Under the pieces are notes generated by a model, which did no database searches, was not told the DNA's origin, and saw nothing but the letters and a program-made list of their open reading frames with translations. This document shows, in pieces, positions 25,019 to 34,523 of a DNA stretch of 64,000 bases. The position numbers were made by a program, and so were the translations under genes. The stretch comes from Bacillota bacterium (lineage in GTDB: Bacteria > Bacillota > Clostridia > Oscillospirales > Acutalibacteraceae): positions 129,219 through 193,218 of the forward strand of contig JAEZYP010000065.1 in the NCBI GenBank assembly GCA_023418995.1. The letters are read 5' to 3'. Within the stretch, counting starts at the first letter, position 1, and each line of letters opens with the position of its first letter.

Positions 25019-26460
25019 CTCTTCACGCCTCCGTTCTTGGTTTCCCCGGTCAGCAGGCGGCTGCCTGCGCGGTCCTGGCAGACTTCTTCCATTGAAAGCC
25101 CTGTTTCACGGCTGATAATTTCATGGACGCGAGGTCCGCAGAAACCGCCCTGGCAGCGTCCCATGCCCGCGTTGCAGCGGCGCTTGACCCCGTCGATGGA
25201 AACCGGCGGAATCGGGCTGTGCATGGCTTGCAGGATATCTCCCTCGGTAATGGTTTCACACCGACAGATCACCCTGCCGTAGCTCGGGTCACACTTAAGC
25301 GCTTCCGACTTCTGTTCCTGAGTCATATGCTTGAACAGCGTTATATTGCGGGCGTCAATAAAATTTTCCTTTTCGTTGCAGGTCAGGCTGATGCCTTCCA
25401 GAATGCTTCTGACCTCGATGCCGATAGCCGGGGCGGCGGAAAGACCAGGGGATTTGATTGCGGCGGCATTAACAAATCGAGGCGCGTCCGGAGAGGCTTC
25501 GATGATGAAATCATCCTGCGCCGTTGTTGCGCGCACGCCGGTAAAATTACGGATGGATTCTCGGAAATTGACCTTAGTGCTTGAACGGGTGGCGGTTTTT
25601 ACGATCTTTTCCAGCCCCTGTGCGGTAACGGCGACATCCTCCGGATTTTCCGCCGGGTCGGCGGTCGGACCAACGATGAGATTGCCGTGGACGGTAGGAG
25701 AAATCAGGACGCCCTTGCCGTCCTTGTTCGGCGGTTGAAATACCGTGCGGCTGACCACACCGCCCTGACTCTTATCAAGCAGGTAGTACTCTCCCTTGAC
25801 AGGAAGAATTTTAAAGAACGGCTTTGCCGCCATGTCGTTAATCACATCCGCATAGGCTCCGGCGGCGTTGACGATGTATCGGGTATCAAAAGCTCCTTCG
25901 AAGGTTTCGATTTGATAGAAATCCCCTTGATTATGAATGGAGGTTACCGCGCTGTTCAGGCGCAGCTGCGCGCCGTTTCGTACGGCGGTCTCCGCCAGCG
26001 CGATGGCAAGCCCCCAAGGATTGACAATGGCCGCGGTCGGCGCGTAAAGCGCTCCGATAACGTCGGGGCTGAGATTCCGCTCGATTTCAAGCGTCTGCTG
26101 CTTGTTCAGAATTTGCAGGTCTTCCACACCGTTTTCAACGCCACGGCGGTAAAGCGCGCGGATTGTTTCCATATCCGCCTCGTCAAACGCAATGACCAGA
26201 GAACCGACCCGCTTGTAATCGACGGAAAGGCGCCTGCACAGTTCCTCCATCATTTTGCTTCCCTGCACGTTCAGCCGTGCCATCTTCGTGCCGGGAACCG
26301 GGTCGTAGCCAGCGTGAACGATGGCGCTATTGGCCTTTGTCGTGCCGCAGGCGACATCGTTCTCTTTCTCGACTACCGCTACGGAAAGCTTATACTTTGA
26401 GAGCTCATAGGCGATACTCGCCCCGACGACTCCGCACCCTATCACGGTTACATCATACAT
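25015..26460 (-). CDS. GlpA-like FAD glycerol-3-phosphate dehydrogenase with BFD-type [2Fe-2S] domain
   Basis: The 481-residue protein has an N-terminal FAD fold (DVTVIGCGVVGASIAYELS), a DAO-type catalytic domain, and a C-terminal BFD-like domain with four Cys (CRCETITEGDIL, then RRCNAGMGRCQGGFC). This is the GlpA/LhgO-like architecture. With the two following genes it probably oxidises glycerol 3-phosphate to dihydroxyacetone phosphate. ATG at 26460 is preferred, 9 bases after AAAGG; an in-frame ATG three codons earlier abuts the ribosome site. Confidence 0.87.
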   Translation of the reverse strand: MYDVTVIGCGVVGASIAYELSKYKLSVAVVEKENDVACGTTKANSAIVHAGYDPVPGTKMARLNVQGSKMMEELCRRLSVDYKRVGSLVIAFDEADMETIRALYRRGVENGVEDLQILNKQQTLEIERNLSPDVIGALYAPTAAIVNPWGLAIALAETAVRNGAQLRLNSAVTSIHNQGDFYQIETFEGAFDTRYIVNAAGAYADVINDMAAKPFFKILPVKGEYYLLDKSQGGVVSRTVFQPPNKDGKGVLISPTVHGNLIVGPTADPAENPEDVAVTAQGLEKIVKTATRSSTKVNFRESIRNFTGVRATTAQDDFIIEASPDAPRFVNAAAIKSPGLSAAPAIGIEVRSILEGISLTCNEKENFIDARNITLFKHMTQEQKSEALKCDPSYGRVICRCETITEGDILQAMHSPIPPVSIDGVKRRCNAGMGRCQGGFCGPRVHEIISRETGLSMEEVCQDRAGSRLLTGETKNGGVKR

Positions 26461-26525
26461 TTTTCTCATCCTTTCCTATCTAAAGGGTTGCAGCGCAGAA
26501 ATGCGCCTTCCCCTGATACTCTGAT

Positions 26526-27212
26526 TTAAAGTTCTTCGATGCAGCCCAGACCGGAAGAACACCCCAAAATTTGCAATACCTCCGTGTGGGAGCGGTAGAC
26601 CTTGGACTTTACGGAAAGCAGTACGGAGGTTGCTTTTTTTCCGGTTGTCTTATTTTTAATTACCTGAATATCGGATACGAGCAGATTGTTTTCTTTCGCC
26701 AGATTGATAAAAGTACCGAGTCCCGCCGGGTTGTCAAATTCCAGATATAAATCCAGCTGCTTTGAATTTACCCTCATACGTTCATCCAGCTTATGCAAAA
26801 TCGTCATGACACAGAAAATTGTAATTCCTCCGGTAATCGCACCCTCATAAAACCCGATACCGATTGCCAGCCCGACACAAGCGGAGGCCCAAAGTCCCGC
26901 CGCGGTGGTCAGCCCCTTGACCTGATTTCTGCCGGTAATGATGATAGTGCCCGCGCCGAGAAAGCCGATTCCGCTGATTACCTGCGCACCCAGCCGACTG
27001 ACATCGCCGGTGTGGAAGGAGTCAAAGACATACTGGTTTGTCATCATGACGAGAGTCGCGCCGAGACACACCAGAATATACGTCCGAAACCCCGCCGGAT
27101 GCCGTTTTCTTCCGCGCTCAAAGCCCAGCGCTCCGCCAATGATGACCGACAGAAGAATTCGTACAATGATAGAAATAAGATTGATATTCCGAAGCATATC
27201 CAAATCAATCAA
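26526..27212 (-). CDS. MgtC/SapB family membrane protein
   Basis: The 228-residue protein has about five N-terminal helices with the MgtC signature GGALGFERGRKRHPAGFRTY, then RLGAQVISGIGFLGAGTII and GLTTAAGLWASACVGLAIG. The C-terminal soluble part (about residues 150-228) is an ACT-like domain. The start is TTG at 27212 with AAGGAGGG seven bases upstream. MgtC proteins affect magnesium limitation and phosphate/ATP balance; why it sits among glycerol-phosphate genes is unclear. Confidence 0.88.
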   Translation of the reverse strand: MIDLDMLRNINLISIIVRILLSVIIGGALGFERGRKRHPAGFRTYILVCLGATLVMMTNQYVFDSFHTGDVSRLGAQVISGIGFLGAGTIIITGRNQVKGLTTAAGLWASACVGLAIGIGFYEGAITGGITIFCVMTILHKLDERMRVNSKQLDLYLEFDNPAGLGTFINLAKENNLLVSDIQVIKNKTTGKKATSVLLSVKSKVYRSHTEVLQILGCSSGLGCIEEL

Positions 27213-27258
27213 GGGGAATCCCTCCTTAATAATACCGTAATCACATCGGATAAAAAAG

Positions 27259-27894
27259 TCAACCGATGATTTCACGTACTTGTGCGCAGATACCCCGCGC
27301 TAAGGAACAGTGGTCTTTCACATCCATATGAACCTGATCGGTCTCACTGGGAGCGGCATAGTTCGCCGCGTTCATCAGATGATATTCCGAAGAAATCGTT
27401 TTTTTAAATTCTTCCCAAAGCCGCAGGGATTTCTGATAGGATACCGGGCTGAACGCGCCGGTCAGCGGATCGTCGCTGACCCGCGCGCCTAATCGGATGG
27501 GGCAAACCACCAATATCTCGGGCGTGCGAAGGTCGCCGCGGTAGTCAAAATTCCTAACTATATCGGCAAGCGCCTTGGCTCCCTGCGCGATATCCGTGGC
27601 ACTGACGGAAAAACGGGTTTTCAGATCGTTTGTGCCAAGCATCAGAATAACCAGATCGAGCGGGCGATGAGAATACAAGCAGGGATACAAATACGTGCGC
27701 CCGTTTTTGTAGGGCTCGATCGGGTCCTCAAAAACCGTTGTCCGGTAGCCGCAGCCCTCTTCTATCACATGATAACCGCTGCCCAGCATTTTCTGGAGGA
27801 CACATGGCCAGCGTGTGTCCATATCCCATCTTCCTTTTCCGTCAGGTCGCGTCCCATAGGTATTGGAATCTCCATAACATAAAATATTCTTCAC
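27259..27894 (-). CDS. SGNH/GDSL hydrolase, arylesterase-like
   Basis: The 211-residue hydrolase has block I ILCYGDSNTYGTRPDGKGRW (catalytic Ser in GDS), the Gly block, LGTNDLKTRF with the Asn, and DQVHMDVKDH near the C-terminus with the Asp-x-x-His pair. No signal peptide is present, so it is cytosolic. GTG at 27894 is chosen because the family begins there; AAAGGAAG about 10 bases upstream lies in the end of the preceding HAD gene. It may deacylate lipid-derived esters (inference). Confidence 0.85.
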   Translation of the reverse strand: MKNILCYGDSNTYGTRPDGKGRWDMDTRWPCVLQKMLGSGYHVIEEGCGYRTTVFEDPIEPYKNGRTYLYPCLYSHRPLDLVILMLGTNDLKTRFSVSATDIAQGAKALADIVRNFDYRGDLRTPEILVVCPIRLGARVSDDPLTGAFSPVSYQKSLRLWEEFKKTISSEYHLMNAANYAAPSETDQVHMDVKDHCSLARGICAQVREIIG

Positions 27895-27911
27895 TTTACC
27901 GTCGCTTCCTT

Positions 27912-28706
27912 TTAGCAATGCTGTTTCTGTTTGAAAGAAAGGATATGGCTGATGGCTTCCGCAAAGCCCCTTCCACCCTCCTGTGTTGTAACATAGGTGG
28001 GAAGATGGCTGATTTTTTCTACGAACGGAAGAATATTCGCTACGGCACAGCTGTTCGGGAAATAGCGGAACATCGGCTCGTCGTTTGGGGAATCCCCAAA
28101 GAACACGCAGCTTTCCCTGATATTCTCTTCTTTTAAAGCTTCCTTCATAAAAAGCTCCGTCATCATGAGCTTGTCGTAATCCCCAAACCATGCGTTCACA
28201 TGGATGGAGCTTACTTTTGCGTGCGCCCCCAAAGAAGCGCAGATCTCTCTGATTTTTTCCGCTGCCTCAAAGCCAAGGTAAGGCGGATCCTCGTTAAAAT
28301 CAACTGCTAAATCATAAATACGCGCAAACTGGTCTTTTGCTACTCGACAGCCGGGCACACCCTTTAAACAGGCTTCCTTCACTTCCTGCAGCTTCGCTCT
28401 TGTTTCCGTATTGGAAACAGACGGATGTGTAAAGGTCTTTAAATGGTCGCCCTCAAAATAAAACACAAAGGCTCCGTTTTCCCCCACTACGGCCTTCACC
28501 GGCCATTCCCGAATGATAAGGTCGCACCATCCGGCCGGTCTGCCCGTCACCGGAATCACGCAGTAGCCCGCGTTATGCAGCTTCCACATTGCCGTGTAGG
28601 CTTCCTCGGTCAGCTTTCCGTTTGTCGTTATGGTGTCGTCAATATCGCAAAGAATGTATTTTATTTTGGACACGCGTCCGGCATTCAATTCTTCAATTGC
28701 TTTCAT
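27912..28706 (-). CDS. HAD-IIB family phosphatase
   Basis: The 264-residue HAD hydrolase has motif I ILCDIDDTITTNG (nucleophile and acid Asp), motif II VIPVTGRPAGWC, and motif IV VFFGDSPNDEPMF. The cap between motifs II and III is the type IIB form, as in Cof and sucrose-phosphatase-like proteins. Substrate unknown; a sugar or glycerol phosphate fits the neighbourhood. GGAGG lies before the ATG at 28706. It follows a terminator and is tightly linked to the SGNH gene. Confidence 0.88.
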   Translation of the reverse strand: MKAIEELNAGRVSKIKYILCDIDDTITTNGKLTEEAYTAMWKLHNAGYCVIPVTGRPAGWCDLIIREWPVKAVVGENGAFVFYFEGDHLKTFTHPSVSNTETRAKLQEVKEACLKGVPGCRVAKDQFARIYDLAVDFNEDPPYLGFEAAEKIREICASLGAHAKVSSIHVNAWFGDYDKLMMTELFMKEALKEENIRESCVFFGDSPNDEPMFRYFPNSCAVANILPFVEKISHLPTYVTTQEGGRGFAEAISHILSFKQKQHC

Positions 28707-28746
28707 TGCTCCAATTCCTCCGCATATGCTTCCCATGATACGCTCT

Positions 28747-28790
28747 CAAAAAGCATACTTCCGACAAATCTGTCGAAAGTATCCTTTTTT
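28747..28790. terminator. Bidirectional terminator between the G1P dehydrogenase and HAD genes
   Basis: ATACTTCCGACA and TGTCGAAAGTAT form a 12-bp stem with one wobble and a 4-base loop. A CAAAAAGC side gives T5 on the minus strand, and CCTTTTTT follows on the plus strand. Confidence 0.75.
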
Positions 28791-28826
28791 CCGGGTACAG
28801 CACTTTTCCGCGCTGCTTCCGGCTAT

Positions 28827-30209
28827 TCAAGATGGTAAGGTTCTGTGGTTCTGTTCATCCCTGAAATAATCCGCAACCTTTACCGCCATTTCCTCCGCAA
28901 TTCCCAAATCCCATAAGAGCTGGAGCAGCGTATAGCGGTCGCGTACTTCTTTGGCTACAATTATGCTGTCAACAACCGACTGATAATCCACGCCTACCTG
29001 CGCGGGGTTAATCGGTGCGTCAAGATCCGAAAGAATCTTTTCAATATAAGATAACGGCGGCAGAGAATCCATTATTTTTACAATCTCCGGCCAGTGTTTT
29101 TCCATATTCGCTACGCGTTCCGCGTGAGTTTCCGGCGCGTTTTTTCTTACCTTCTTTTCCAGCTGAATCACTCCGGGAGCGGCAACGCTGTATGTATCGG
29201 CAATCTTTTGCTCCCATTTTTTATAATCGAAGTTTTTGGCGACAAGACGTGCTTTTTCAAAATTAATCTGCATTTTTTTCAATTCGCCATACAAATAAGT
29301 AATCGCCACAGTACCAATGCCGACCTTAGTTCCGTGAAGAACAGGCTTGCGCCCTTCAAACAGGAATTTCATTTCCCAGAAATGAGAAATATGGTGTTCG
29401 CTTCCGGAAGCGGGACGGGAATTTCCGACAAAGCTCATCGCGATTCCGGTTAGGATTAAAGCCTCCATAATGCTTTGAATTACTTTCGGGTCGCGGGTTT
29501 TTACCAGCTCAATATTTTCAACTACCTTTTGGATTGAAACCTCCACCATTTGCGCAATGGCTTCACAATAATATTCCCCGTTGACAACATGGGAGATTTT
29601 CCAGTCGGTTAGGCAGGTATATTTTCCCAGAATATCTCCGAGCCCGGCCGTAATCATATTCATCGGTGCCCTACAAAGAACCTTCAAATCCCCGATAATA
29701 GCTATCGGCGTATGCGTTTCGTAGGTCGTTTTTAAATGGTCGGTGATCAGCGGCGCTCCGGTAGAGGCAAAGCCATCCATGGAGGGTGCGGTCGCGACTA
29801 CAAAATAATCCCGCTTCATCTGGTAGCTTACAAACTTGCAGCTGTCGTTGATTGTACCCGTTCCAACCGCGATAATCAGGTCCGCGTCCTTATCAAAGGC
29901 TACCATCAGCTCACCGATTGCGGCTTCATCCGGAACAAGCTCCTGTGCACTGAAGGTGAAAAGCTTATTCGCGTATCCGGCCTTATCCAGCACGCTTTTC
30001 ACCTCATTGCCGCATACCTCGCGGGTATTGCAGTCACACACGATAAAGGCTCTGCTGTAACCGTACTTGTTCATGTAGTATGGAATTTTCTCGACCGCGC
30101 CCGATGAAATCTCGACATCCTTGAGCTCCGTCTGGTGGGTGATTCCGCAGCCGCAGGAGAAGGTGCGGTTCAAATAATCCGAAATGGAAAATGTTTGCGC
30201 ATTAATCAT
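28827..30209 (-). CDS. sn-Glycerol-1-phosphate dehydrogenase (AraM/EgsA type)
   Basis: The 460-residue iron-alcohol-dehydrogenase-fold protein has the NAD-binding segment DLIIAVGTGTINDSCKFVSY, ATAPSMDGFASTGAPLI, and the metal site GSEHHISHFWEM with a later His. The G1PDH group reduces dihydroxyacetone phosphate to glycerol 1-phosphate; in B. subtilis AraM makes G1P for heptaprenylglyceryl phosphate. The protein is longer than AraM (about 390), with an extended C-terminus. ATG at 30209 follows AGGAG by 8 bases. It sits between glpQ and a terminator. Confidence 0.87.
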   Translation of the reverse strand: MINAQTFSISDYLNRTFSCGCGITHQTELKDVEISSGAVEKIPYYMNKYGYSRAFIVCDCNTREVCGNEVKSVLDKAGYANKLFTFSAQELVPDEAAIGELMVAFDKDADLIIAVGTGTINDSCKFVSYQMKRDYFVVATAPSMDGFASTGAPLITDHLKTTYETHTPIAIIGDLKVLCRAPMNMITAGLGDILGKYTCLTDWKISHVVNGEYYCEAIAQMVEVSIQKVVENIELVKTRDPKVIQSIMEALILTGIAMSFVGNSRPASGSEHHISHFWEMKFLFEGRKPVLHGTKVGIGTVAITYLYGELKKMQINFEKARLVAKNFDYKKWEQKIADTYSVAAPGVIQLEKKVRKNAPETHAERVANMEKHWPEIVKIMDSLPPLSYIEKILSDLDAPINPAQVGVDYQSVVDSIIVAKEVRDRYTLLQLLWDLGIAEEMAVKVADYFRDEQNHRTLPS

Positions 30210-30456
30210 TATATCACTCCTAAACAGTAAAGCTATCACGAAAACCACGCTGTTTGCACATGGCGGTTATTTCATTGTTGGTTTCTGTTTGCAGTCTCCG
30301 CCTGTGATAATAACGATACTTCGCTGCAAACATTGTTAAATTTTTAACTATTTAATGTGCTTCCCTGTTATGATTCAACTGTTGTTCCAACCATTACTGC
30401 CATTCTTACGGCCGTTGAGCCGCCCGGAACCAGATAATTAAAACATACCAACCCGG

Positions 30457-31245
30457 CTAATTCGGGTCTTTTAACGTATAGGGGTGCAGCTCCATTGCCT
30501 GTACGATTTTCAGCGCCGGGCACGGATTGTTGCAGGTCATCAGACGCGCGCCGCAGCGGATGGATTCGCGAACCAATTCCGCGGTATCGGGGCAATAGGA
30601 CCAGGGGAGAATCCCCATATCCTCGAATTTCTGAACAAGCTCCGGCGTTAGAATTTTCATATCAATTCCGACCGCGTACATTTTGGAATAGGTTCCGTCT
30701 TCCCCTTCCACAAAGTTCTGCATTTTTTCTTTTGGAAAGCCCTGTGTTTTGACCCCGTAGGTATCATACAGATAAGCGATGATGGAAGCGTCGAAGCAGG
30801 TAAACACGCAGCGGTCAAGCAAATTGTATTCCTTCAGGATATCCAAGGTAAGATCGACGGTTTCGTGCGTTTTTTCCTTGATTTCCACATTGAGGAGAAG
30901 GTCCTTGTAGGGGTCGATTAAATCGCAGAACTCACGCAGGGTCGGAACCTTTAGCCCTTCGAAAATGCTTCCGGCTTTGATTCCGGCATCCAGACTTTTG
31001 ATTTCCTCTAGCGTCATGTCGTGGATATAGCCCGTACCGTTCGTGGTGCGGTCTACCGTATTGTCATGCATCACCACAACGACTTTATCTTTGGTAAGAT
31101 TCAAGTCGAATTCTATCATATCCACTTTCATATCCAGTGCTTTCTGCATACTGAGCAGCGTGTTTTCCGGGTAAAACGCTTTGCAGCCCCGATGCCCGGC
31201 AACGACCATATCTTTTTTGTTAAGCAGTCTTTCAATGGTACTCAT
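30457..31245 (-). CDS. glpQ: Glycerophosphodiester phosphodiesterase
   Basis: The 262-residue TIM-barrel enzyme shows the catalytic set HRGCKAFYPENTLLS (His-Arg and Glu), IEFDLNLTKD (Glu-x-Asp) and MHDNTVDRTTNGTG (His). It has no signal peptide, so it acts in the cytosol on imported glycerophosphodiesters, releasing glycerol 3-phosphate and an alcohol. It follows the UgpB gene on the same strand, which fits uptake then cleavage. The name ugpQ would suit equally. Confidence 0.92.
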   Translation of the reverse strand: MSTIERLLNKKDMVVAGHRGCKAFYPENTLLSMQKALDMKVDMIEFDLNLTKDKVVVVMHDNTVDRTTNGTGYIHDMTLEEIKSLDAGIKAGSIFEGLKVPTLREFCDLIDPYKDLLLNVEIKEKTHETVDLTLDILKEYNLLDRCVFTCFDASIIAYLYDTYGVKTQGFPKEKMQNFVEGEDGTYSKMYAVGIDMKILTPELVQKFEDMGILPWSYCPDTAELVRESIRCGARLMTCNNPCPALKIVQAMELHPYTLKDPN

Positions 31246-31314
31246 ATCCGAAATAAGGCTTCCTTTCGATATTTGTCTTTCTCTAGATTTTGTGTATTTA
31301 ATTTGCGGATAAAT

Positions 31315-31363
31315 AGCCGACCCATGTTATTCGGGGGCACAGGTCGGCTCTACCGCTTGCGGT
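31315..31363 (-). other. Double hairpin between ugpB and glpQ
   Basis: AGCCGACC and GGTCGGCT pair over 8 bp around a 19-base loop, and next to it ACCGC and GCGGT form a second small stem. On the minus strand the tail ATTTATCC is only weakly T-rich. It is likely an RNA-processing or attenuating structure that lowers glpQ expression relative to ugpB. Confidence 0.5.
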
Positions 31364-31370
31364 CAGAAGC

Positions 31371-32717
31371 TTAATCAGCCTGACCGAGAATCTGCTTCGA
31401 CTTCGCGTGCAAATCATCCAGTGCCTTCTGTGGGTTTTTGTTATCATTCATAACAGCCTGCTCCATATTGAGAATCTGGGCTTTCATTTCAGACCAGTAA
31501 GGATGCTGTTCGGTATCCACCGCGTATTGCAGCTGGTCGTAAGCGACCTTGTACATCGGGGATTCCTTCCAGAGCTTCTGAATCGTATCACTTTCCGCCA
31601 TCTTTTTGGTAAAGGGCAAATATCCGGTATCAAGAGCAAACTGAAGCCCGCCCTGTTCGTCATTGATAAACCAGTTGATGAATTCCCATGCAGCCTCTTT
31701 GTTTTTGGAGGCTTCCAGAATACCGATATTCGCTCCGCCGGTCGGCATTGCCTGTTTATCCTGTCCGGGCAGCATGGCTACGCCGAGATCAAATTTGCAA
31801 TTTTTCTTCAATGTTCCGATCAGGGAAGTGGACTCCTGGAACATCGCACACTCGCCATTAATGAAGGACTGGCGGGCGATATTGGCTCCGTCCTTTACGG
31901 GAGTGACCTTAAAGTATCCGGAATCTCTCAGGTCAAGCCACATTTTTAGAACCTTAAGTCCTGTTCCGTTATCATAGAAGCCGATGGTCTTTTTGTCTTC
32001 GCTGATGGTACGTCCGCCGATCTGTGCAACATTCGCCTTAAAGTACCAGGTAGCGATCGGCCACGTTACGCCGTAGCGAACGGTTTTTCCTCCGGACACC
32101 TTTGTCAGCTTTTTCGCGTAATCCTTCAGCTCATCCCAGTTTTTCGGAGCTTTTTCAGGGTCTAAGCCCACCTCTTTGTATGCGTCCTTGTTGTAATACA
32201 GAATCGGGGTGGAACGGCTGAATGGAATGGAATACATTTTTTTGTCGTCATTGTAGAAGGAATATCCCATCAGGCCCTGTACAAAATCATCTTTAGACAG
32301 GCTGGCTTTGCTTAGGTAGGGATTCAAATCGGTAAGTATTCCGTTTGTAGCAAACGGCTCAACAAAGGCTCTTTCAATCTGAGCGATATCCGGCGCATTG
32401 TTGCCGGCGACCGCGGTCTGGAGCTTTGCGGCTTCTTCTTCATAGGAGCCCTGGTTGGTCGCCACAACTTCAATTTTATCCTGACTTTTGTTAAAGCGCT
32501 GAACCATAGCGTTGAGGCGGTCTCCGTTGGAAGAACCCATTGCGTGCCAGAAGGATACTTTGACTTTTTCGCCTGTGGACGGCGCCTGTGATTGTGCCTG
32601 CGAGGCCGCTTGCGCCTGAGACTGAGCAGTGCTGCTGGTGCCAGCCTCGCCGCTGGAGCAGGCCGTGACGGAAAGTGTCATTAGCGCAGATAAGAGCAGA
32701 CATAAAGCTTTTTTCAT
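31371..32717 (-). CDS. ugpB: Glycerol-phosphate/glycerophosphodiester-binding lipoprotein UgpB
   Basis: The 448-residue family-1 solute-binding lipoprotein has lipobox LSVTAC (Cys20) and a Gln/Ala/Ser linker. The mature start is VKVSFWHAMGSSNGDRLNAM, and YEEEAAKLQTAVAGNNAPDI is typical of UgpB-like proteins. ATG at 32717 follows GGGAGG. Substrate assignment rests mostly on the adjacent GlpQ and the three matching transporter genes; another sugar-like ligand is possible. Confidence 0.85.
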   Translation of the reverse strand: MKKALCLLLSALMTLSVTACSSGEAGTSSTAQSQAQAASQAQSQAPSTGEKVKVSFWHAMGSSNGDRLNAMVQRFNKSQDKIEVVATNQGSYEEEAAKLQTAVAGNNAPDIAQIERAFVEPFATNGILTDLNPYLSKASLSKDDFVQGLMGYSFYNDDKKMYSIPFSRSTPILYYNKDAYKEVGLDPEKAPKNWDELKDYAKKLTKVSGGKTVRYGVTWPIATWYFKANVAQIGGRTISEDKKTIGFYDNGTGLKVLKMWLDLRDSGYFKVTPVKDGANIARQSFINGECAMFQESTSLIGTLKKNCKFDLGVAMLPGQDKQAMPTGGANIGILEASKNKEAAWEFINWFINDEQGGLQFALDTGYLPFTKKMAESDTIQKLWKESPMYKVAYDQLQYAVDTEQHPYWSEMKAQILNMEQAVMNDNKNPQKALDDLHAKSKQILGQAD

Positions 32718-32791
32718 GATTTTTCCTCCCAATTTCATCTATAAATTCTCTCTATGTTCTTATTCATAGAGGATTTAGCAAATAAGAGTGG

Positions 32792-33619
32792 CTACTTAAT
32801 GCCGGAATAGCAAAATGCCTTTACAATTTGCCGGCTGGCGAAGATGTACACAATAATAATCGGAAGCACCAGAATGGTATTGCCCGCCATGATAATGTTC
32901 CAATTGGCAATGCCTTCCGTATCCTTCAGCACGGATATTCCCATGGTCAAAGGACGTACAGCATCATTGCTGGTCATGATCAACGGCCAGAAGTAGCTGT
33001 TCCAAAAACCGATAAAGCTGAAAAGCATAATGGTTACTAAAGCGGATTTTGCCATGGGCAGAAGAATTTTAAACATGATCTGAAATTCAGATGCGTTGTC
33101 TAAATGCGCCGCCTCAATAATTTCCTCCGGTACCTGCATAAAATACTGCCTGAGCAGGAAAATTCCGAAAGCGTCTGCGGCAAATGGAATAATTTGCGGC
33201 AGAAGCGAGCCCAGAAGATTCCATTTAGCCATCATGAGATAAACCGGAATGAATATGATTTGCTTCGGCATCATCAGCGCAAGCAAAACGATAGAAAACA
33301 ACGGTCCCTTCCCCTTAAAGTCAAACTTCGCGAAGCCGTAGGCCGCGGGTACCATGACGATAAGCTGAATCAGCATGGCGCTCAGCGTAACGACAATGGT
33401 ATTTCTGGTGTAAAGCAGGAACGGGCCCGAGCTCCATGCTTCAACGAAATTATTGAAAGTAGCCGTAAGCGGGATCAGGGTTGGCGGGACTTGAATTGCC
33501 TCCGCGTAGGTTTTAAACGCCGTGCTCAGCATCCAGTAAAACGGGAATATAAACACCAGAATAATGAGCGCCTTCACGAGATACTCCGGCAGTTTTTTCA
33601 GCATTTTGATATTAAACAT
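32792..33619 (-). CDS. ugpE: Glycerol-phosphate ABC transporter permease UgpE
   Basis: The 275-residue permease has six predicted helices. The coupling motif is EEIIEAAHLDNASEFQIMFK followed by ILLPMAKSALVT, and the N-terminal PFYWMLSTAFKT is typical of the MalG/UgpE group. GGGAGG lies before the ATG. It pairs with UgpA. Confidence 0.9.
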   Translation of the reverse strand: MFNIKMLKKLPEYLVKALIILVFIFPFYWMLSTAFKTYAEAIQVPPTLIPLTATFNNFVEAWSSGPFLLYTRNTIVVTLSAMLIQLIVMVPAAYGFAKFDFKGKGPLFSIVLLALMMPKQIIFIPVYLMMAKWNLLGSLLPQIIPFAADAFGIFLLRQYFMQVPEEIIEAAHLDNASEFQIMFKILLPMAKSALVTIMLFSFIGFWNSYFWPLIMTSNDAVRPLTMGISVLKDTEGIANWNIIMAGNTILVLPIIIVYIFASRQIVKAFCYSGIK

Positions 33620-33652
33620 CTGTATCCTCCCTTTCGTACTCCGTACGATTGC

Positions 33653-34522
33653 TTATTGGTAATGAACCTTTTTGGAAAGTCCTTTAAAGTACAGCAGCGT
33701 GGTAATCGACGAAATCACCAACAAAACAACACCGGCAGCCGAAGCGTAGCCCATTTTCATATTAATGAAGGCATAGTCGTAGATGTAGTATACCAGCATA
33801 TTGGTGGAATTGTTCGGACCTCCCCCCGTCATAATCCGTACGGTATCAAAGGCCTTGAACGTACCGATTGTCATGACTATCAAAAGGAAAAACAGCTGCG
33901 GCGAAATCATCGGCAGAGTAATTTTAAAGAATTTTTTAAACTTTCCCGTATTGTCCAAATCGGCAGCCTCATAAATCTCTGCGGGTATGCTTTGCAGGGA
34001 GGACAGAATAATAAGGGTGTAATAGCCGATTGCCTGCCAGGAGGCCACGATTGCCAGGGATATCAGCGCGGTTTTTGAGTTTTGCAGCCAGGTCGAGCCG
34101 GGAAGACCGAAAAACTCAAGAATAAAATTCAACAGACCGGTATCAGGGTCCATCAGCCATAACCACACCATGGAAATCGAAACAAGCGATATAATGTGCG
34201 GGGTAAATATCGCCAGCTGGCCAAACTGGTCAAATTTCGTATTTTTATTGAACCAGACCGCCAGAACCAAGGAAACAAGCATAACAATTGTAACAACGGA
34301 AACGGTGTAGATTAGGGTATTTATAACAACTTGTAAAAAGTCTTTGTCGCCGAAAAGGTTGATATAGTTTTGAAAGCCAATGAACTTCTTTTTCACCTTG
34401 ATAAGGTTCCAGTCGGTCAGGCTCAAATAACAAAGGTTGAACATCGGATAAACAAAGAACGTAATCAAAAATGCCATAGCAGGAAGAATTAATAAATACG
34501 GATAAATTTTGGTTTTGCGCAT
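33653..34522 (-). CDS. ugpA: Glycerol-phosphate ABC transporter permease UgpA
   Basis: The 289-residue permease of the MalF/UgpA group has YLLILPAMAFLITFFVYPM at the start and coupling loop IPAEIYEAADLDNTGKFKKF followed by FKITLPMISP. MTGGGPNNSTNMLVYYIYDYAF is characteristic of sugar permeases. Its ATG is one base after the ugpC stop. Confidence 0.92.
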   Translation of the reverse strand: MRKTKIYPYLLILPAMAFLITFFVYPMFNLCYLSLTDWNLIKVKKKFIGFQNYINLFGDKDFLQVVINTLIYTVSVVTIVMLVSLVLAVWFNKNTKFDQFGQLAIFTPHIISLVSISMVWLWLMDPDTGLLNFILEFFGLPGSTWLQNSKTALISLAIVASWQAIGYYTLIILSSLQSIPAEIYEAADLDNTGKFKKFFKITLPMISPQLFFLLIVMTIGTFKAFDTVRIMTGGGPNNSTNMLVYYIYDYAFINMKMGYASAAGVVLLVISSITTLLYFKGLSKKVHYQ

Positions 34523-34523
34523 T

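Noticed and set aside
26494..26507. GCGCA/TGCGC hairpin between mgtC and the GlpA-like gene
   Set aside because: Only a 5-bp stem and no T-run, so not called as a terminator.
27895..28191. Extended N-terminus for the SGNH hydrolase
   Set aside because: The 99 extra codons lie inside the HAD gene in another frame; the family begins at the GTG at 27894.
30368..30450. Minus-strand frame ending GGSTAVRMAVMVGTTVES after glpQ
   Set aside because: The tail looks protein-like, but the upstream part is only glpQ out of frame and no start with a ribosome site was found.
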